From: Bacilli bacterium
GTDB taxonomy: Bacteria; Bacillota_I; Bacilli_A; RF39; UBA660
DNA: 14,874 nt
Assembly (NCBI GenBank): GCA_016297695.1
Contig: JAEDGC010000043.1
Coordinates: 1-14,874, forward strand
Direction: 5' to 3'
Shown: positions 12,757-14,874 of the stretch, in pieces
How positions within the stretch are numbered: the first letter of the stretch is position 1
How the letters are laid out: the number at the start of each line of letters is the position of its first letter
The notes under the pieces: model-generated
Told to the model about the DNA's origin: nothing
Seen by the model: only the letters and a program-made list of their open reading frames with translations
Databases searched by the model: none
Translations under genes and position numbers: made by a program

Positions 12757-12866
12757 AAAATAAAACTACTTTCAATTAATTTGAGAGTAGTTTTTATATT
12801 ATCTCGAAAATTTCGAGTTTGGTATCAATTTGGTGCGATAGTGATAGTTATCTACAACTTTTCACA
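12757..12866 (-). ncRNA. Candidate small structured RNA, copy 2
   Basis: Same layout and orientation as the element at 9733-9837. The 22-base motif at 12825-12846 is 19/22 identical to 9791-9812, and the similarity weakens but continues for about 18 more bases (TTAT.T ... AACT.T). Then come a perfect hairpin, CTCGAAA/TTTCGAG (12803-12817), in the place of TCAAACT/AGTTTGA in copy 1, and a terminator with a T-rich minus-strand tail. The hairpin differs in sequence but not in position, which argues for conserved structure. The 5' end is uncertain because no convincing promoter is seen; TTACCA-17-TAGATA is weak. It may be a decayed or differently regulated copy. Confidence 0.35.
12763..12793. terminator. 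Bidirectional terminator (275-aa gene and small RNA copy 2)
   Basis: 8-bp stem AAACTACT (12763-12770) / AGTAGTTT (12786-12793) with an inner TCAA/TTGA stem. It is followed by TTTTTATATT on the plus strand and TTTTATTTT on the minus strand. Confidence 0.8.
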
Positions 12867-12931
12867 AAATTTGGTAATCAATACATAACTTGTATCAATT
12901 TCTTAATATAATTCTACCAAATAATAGAAAG

Positions 12932-12954
12932 AGTAGCAATAATTTCATGCTACT
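12932..12954 (-). terminator. Terminator of the 567-aa gene
   Basis: 7-bp stem AGTAGCA (12932-12938) / TGCTACT (12948-12954) with a 9-nt loop, 16 bases past the stop. The following tract (CTTTCTATT) is only moderately T-rich, so some read-through towards small RNA copy 2 is possible. Confidence 0.55.
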
Positions 12955-12969
12955 TTTCTGATTTTATCA

Positions 12970-14673
12970 TTATCTTCTTATGCCCACAGATTCATTTATA
13001 GTTACTATTTCTTCTGTTTTAACTTCTTCTTGCATTATTTCCTCAGGTTTTACAAATCTTTCATTTTTTCTTCTCAATTCAGCTCTTTGTTCTGCTTCAA
13101 TACATTCTGCCAAAATAGGTATAGATTTCTTTGACATTTCTTCACCTCTGGTAGCGATTGTCTGTTTAAGTAGAGCAACTCCCCCTAAACATTCAATAGT
13201 ATTTGGAGAATATATTTGTAACCAATCAGGTAAATCATAATTATTTCTTTTAAATGTAAATAATCCACTCATTTGATCAACAACATCTATATTAGATTTT
13301 TGTATGCTACCATCACTTTTTATATTTGAAATTGAGTTCAATATATTCTTTGAAGTATCTTTTGCCCATTTCATTGCTTCTAAAGCATCTTTGGCACCAA
13401 TTTCTTCAATTAGTCCGCCAAGATTTTTACTATAATAATTTTGATAAGAGTTTAGAATAGGCATAATTTGTTGTCTAAATTCAGGTGAATAATATTGTGT
13501 ACTTAATGCTAACCCAATAGTTTTCATCCAATTATCAGTATTAAATGTTGACCAATGTCCGTGAGTTGCTGACATAGTATGTCCATATATAGTACCTTCT
13601 TTTTCACTCTGTAATCTAGCACTTAAAAGTGCTAATTCATTTGGAATCACACTATACTCTGTCATTCCAAAAAAATCAGTATATTCTCCTAAACGCCAAT
13701 TCTTTTGAATACATCCTGCTTCCTCAATTTTGTTATATGCATGCATTAATCCATTTCTATAATCTAAAGTAATATCAAAACCATTTTCATCATGTGGTCC
13801 AGATGATGTTGGTCCATTGTTAATATCAAATGTTGGGAAATTTTCTCTAGAACATATCATTGACATAGTTGCCCCATAATAACTAATTTTTCTTTTATCA
13901 GGATAGGGGTCTTTTTCTGCGCCAAACATACCATATCCACCAAATGAATATAAACTATGTCTATTTTGTTCTTTGGGAACACTTTCCTCTAATTTTATAT
14001 TTGCAGTATCCTTAAATAACATGTATTCATGTCGGATTTCTGATGAATAATCTTCAGTTATCTCCGTTGCTGTATGATACCCAACTTTAAAGCCTCTTAC
14101 ACCAGTCAAATAATGATAAAGTAATTTAACTGGCATATCTTCATAAACTTCAAATTGTCCTGAAAACCAGCTACTTTCAACTTTTTTTCCAGCCTCATCT
14201 TTAGCTTTCCACCAATTATAAGCATTAAATAAGGGTTCTTTTCTTACAAAATTTGGTAATTCCTCTAAAGTTTGACCATATAAACTTGAACCTTTTCTAT
14301 ATTCTAATTCAGAAATATCATGCATAGATACATATCCACTAGAATTTACTGTTCTATATAATTGAGGTTGATTATTTTCATCATAATAAACATTTGTTAT
14401 TTGAAAATCCTTATCATTTCTTCCCCAACTAATTAATTTATTCAAATCAAATTCTGCCTCTAAATATTCCTCCGGATTTTGTTCAATAGATTTAAAGTTA
14501 TTTACATCTACTTTTACATTACTGCACTCTTGCAATTTATTTATATCTAAATCTACCCATTCGTTTTTAGAGTGCCTTTCCGATGTTATTTCATCAACTT
14601 CAACTATACACATTTTGTAATTCTTACTTTCATTTGTAAAACTATCATTAGACAAACCTATCAATACTTTCAT
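12970..14673 (-). CDS. Large hypothetical protein
   Basis: 567 aa, unrecognised. It starts MKVLIGLSND, with no signal peptide or membrane segment, and is rich in aromatic residues (many Trp and Tyr), Asn and Ser. Notable stretches: a W-rich segment NAYNWWKAKDE (about 150-160), a Gly/Tyr patch SFGGYGMFG, and GHTMSATHGHW, whose His could bind a metal but which matches no motif I can name. The C-terminus is a charged tail (ECIEAEQRAELRRKNERF, then a Glu/Val-rich run to VGIRR). The beta-rich first part and helical last third suggest at least two domains. GGGAGGT lies before the ATG. Its promoter shares the ATGTTATAATAT core with the neighbouring unknown genes, and small RNA copy 2 lies downstream on the same strand. 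Confidence 0.75.
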   Translation of the reverse strand: MKVLIGLSNDSFTNESKNYKMCIVEVDEITSERHSKNEWVDLDINKLQECSNVKVDVNNFKSIEQNPEEYLEAEFDLNKLISWGRNDKDFQITNVYYDENNQPQLYRTVNSSGYVSMHDISELEYRKGSSLYGQTLEELPNFVRKEPLFNAYNWWKAKDEAGKKVESSWFSGQFEVYEDMPVKLLYHYLTGVRGFKVGYHTATEITEDYSSEIRHEYMLFKDTANIKLEESVPKEQNRHSLYSFGGYGMFGAEKDPYPDKRKISYYGATMSMICSRENFPTFDINNGPTSSGPHDENGFDITLDYRNGLMHAYNKIEEAGCIQKNWRLGEYTDFFGMTEYSVIPNELALLSARLQSEKEGTIYGHTMSATHGHWSTFNTDNWMKTIGLALSTQYYSPEFRQQIMPILNSYQNYYSKNLGGLIEEIGAKDALEAMKWAKDTSKNILNSISNIKSDGSIQKSNIDVVDQMSGLFTFKRNNYDLPDWLQIYSPNTIECLGGVALLKQTIATRGEEMSKKSIPILAECIEAEQRAELRRKNERFVKPEEIMQEEVKTEEIVTINESVGIRR

Positions 14674-14709
14674 ATTTACCTCCCAAATATTTTCTATTTT
14701 ATCTATTAT

Positions 14710-14740
14710 ATTATAACATGATTTCTACATATTTTATCAA
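14710..14740 (-). promoter_or_regulatory. Extended -10 promoter of the 567-aa gene
   Basis: TATAAT (14710-14715) with TG one base upstream (14717-14718). TTGATA (14735-14740) is the nearest -35, with a long 19-bp spacer, and abuts the stop codon of the preceding gene. Confidence 0.55.
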
Positions 14741-14874
14741 TTATCTTTCAAAATCATCACTTTTGTCATTATTTTTATTATTTTGTATTATATCAATTTC
14801 ATTGTCATCTAATATATCTTCACCCGAGTTTGACAGTTTTAAATTAAAAATCTTCACTAAGCGTTGAAAAACTT
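14741..14874 (-). CDS. 3' end of an unrecognised gene, cut by the window edge
   Basis: On the minus strand one frame stays open from the window edge to TAA at 14741-14743, encoding at least 43 residues that end in an acidic, Asn-rich tail (NSGEDILDDNEIDII, then NKNNDKSDDFER). The other two minus-strand frames stop within about 30 bases, and the gap to the next gene's ribosome binding site is of normal size. Too little is present to name the protein. No terminator is seen before the 567-aa gene's promoter. Confidence 0.6.
   Translation of the reverse strand, partial: VFQRLVKIFNLKLSNSGEDILDDNEIDIIQNNKNNDKSDDFER

Noticed and set aside
9791..12846. The two 22-base motifs as att sites or target duplications of an integrated element
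   Set aside because: They are only 19/22 identical, sit inside larger conserved hairpin-terminator units, and there is no integrase or transposase between them. A mobile repeat family remains possible but is not supported by termini.
12980..13240. 86-aa plus-strand frame opposite the 567-aa gene
   Set aside because: Antisense shadow of the charged C-terminus; no start signals.
1..14874. CRISPR array, tRNA or rRNA genes, insertion sequences, Mycoplasma genetic code
   Set aside because: No regularly spaced repeats, no tRNA/rRNA-like segments and no transposase frames or terminal repeats were seen. TGA is used as a true stop in spoIVA, spoVIF and engB.

Overview
The window is very AT-rich DNA (roughly a quarter G+C by eye) from a low-GC, endospore-forming Firmicute, most likely an uncultured gut Bacilli lineage. 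SpoIVA and SpoVIF point to sporulation, the order der ... spoIVA - hup recalls the Bacillus subtilis neighbourhood, and strong AGGAGG-type ribosome binding sites are everywhere. TGA is a genuine stop (spoIVA, spoVIF and engB end on it) and tryptophan is TGG, so the standard bacterial code applies, not the Mycoplasma code. Most genes are on the minus strand.

Left part (1-4260, minus): a membrane-anchored protein with a phage baseplate/tail-fibre-like C-terminus, whose promoter has a run of ten G in its -35/-10 spacer; DNA-binding protein HU; a helical protein of unknown function with its own consensus promoter; spoIVA with a candidate sigma-E promoter; spoVIF with a sigma-K-like -10; and a small XRE regulator. 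A second XRE regulator is divergent (4364-4618, plus).

Middle (4620-9540): der, two paralogous type IV pilin-like proteins (one without the conserved Glu5) and engB, all minus. These are followed on the plus strand by a compact UvrD-type helicase with one apparent frameshift, a GNAT acetyltransferase, and a 27-residue membrane peptide that was too short for routine ORF calling.

Right part (9540-14874): an accessory-looking region of four unrecognised or barely recognised genes (324, 231, 275 and 567 aa) and the 3' end of a fifth. Three of them have near-identical extended -10 promoters. Two related minus-strand intergenic elements lie at about 9733-9837 and 12757-12866. Each has, in the same order, a conserved 22-base motif (19/22 identical), a hairpin whose sequence differs between the copies, and an intrinsic terminator, as expected of a small structured RNA family. 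The 5' half of the first copy resembles the anti-repeat/nexus junction of a tracrRNA, but there is no cas gene or CRISPR array here, so that reading is only a hypothesis.

The two best leads are the poly-G promoter switch in front of the surface protein and the duplicated small-RNA-like element around the unknown gene cluster.
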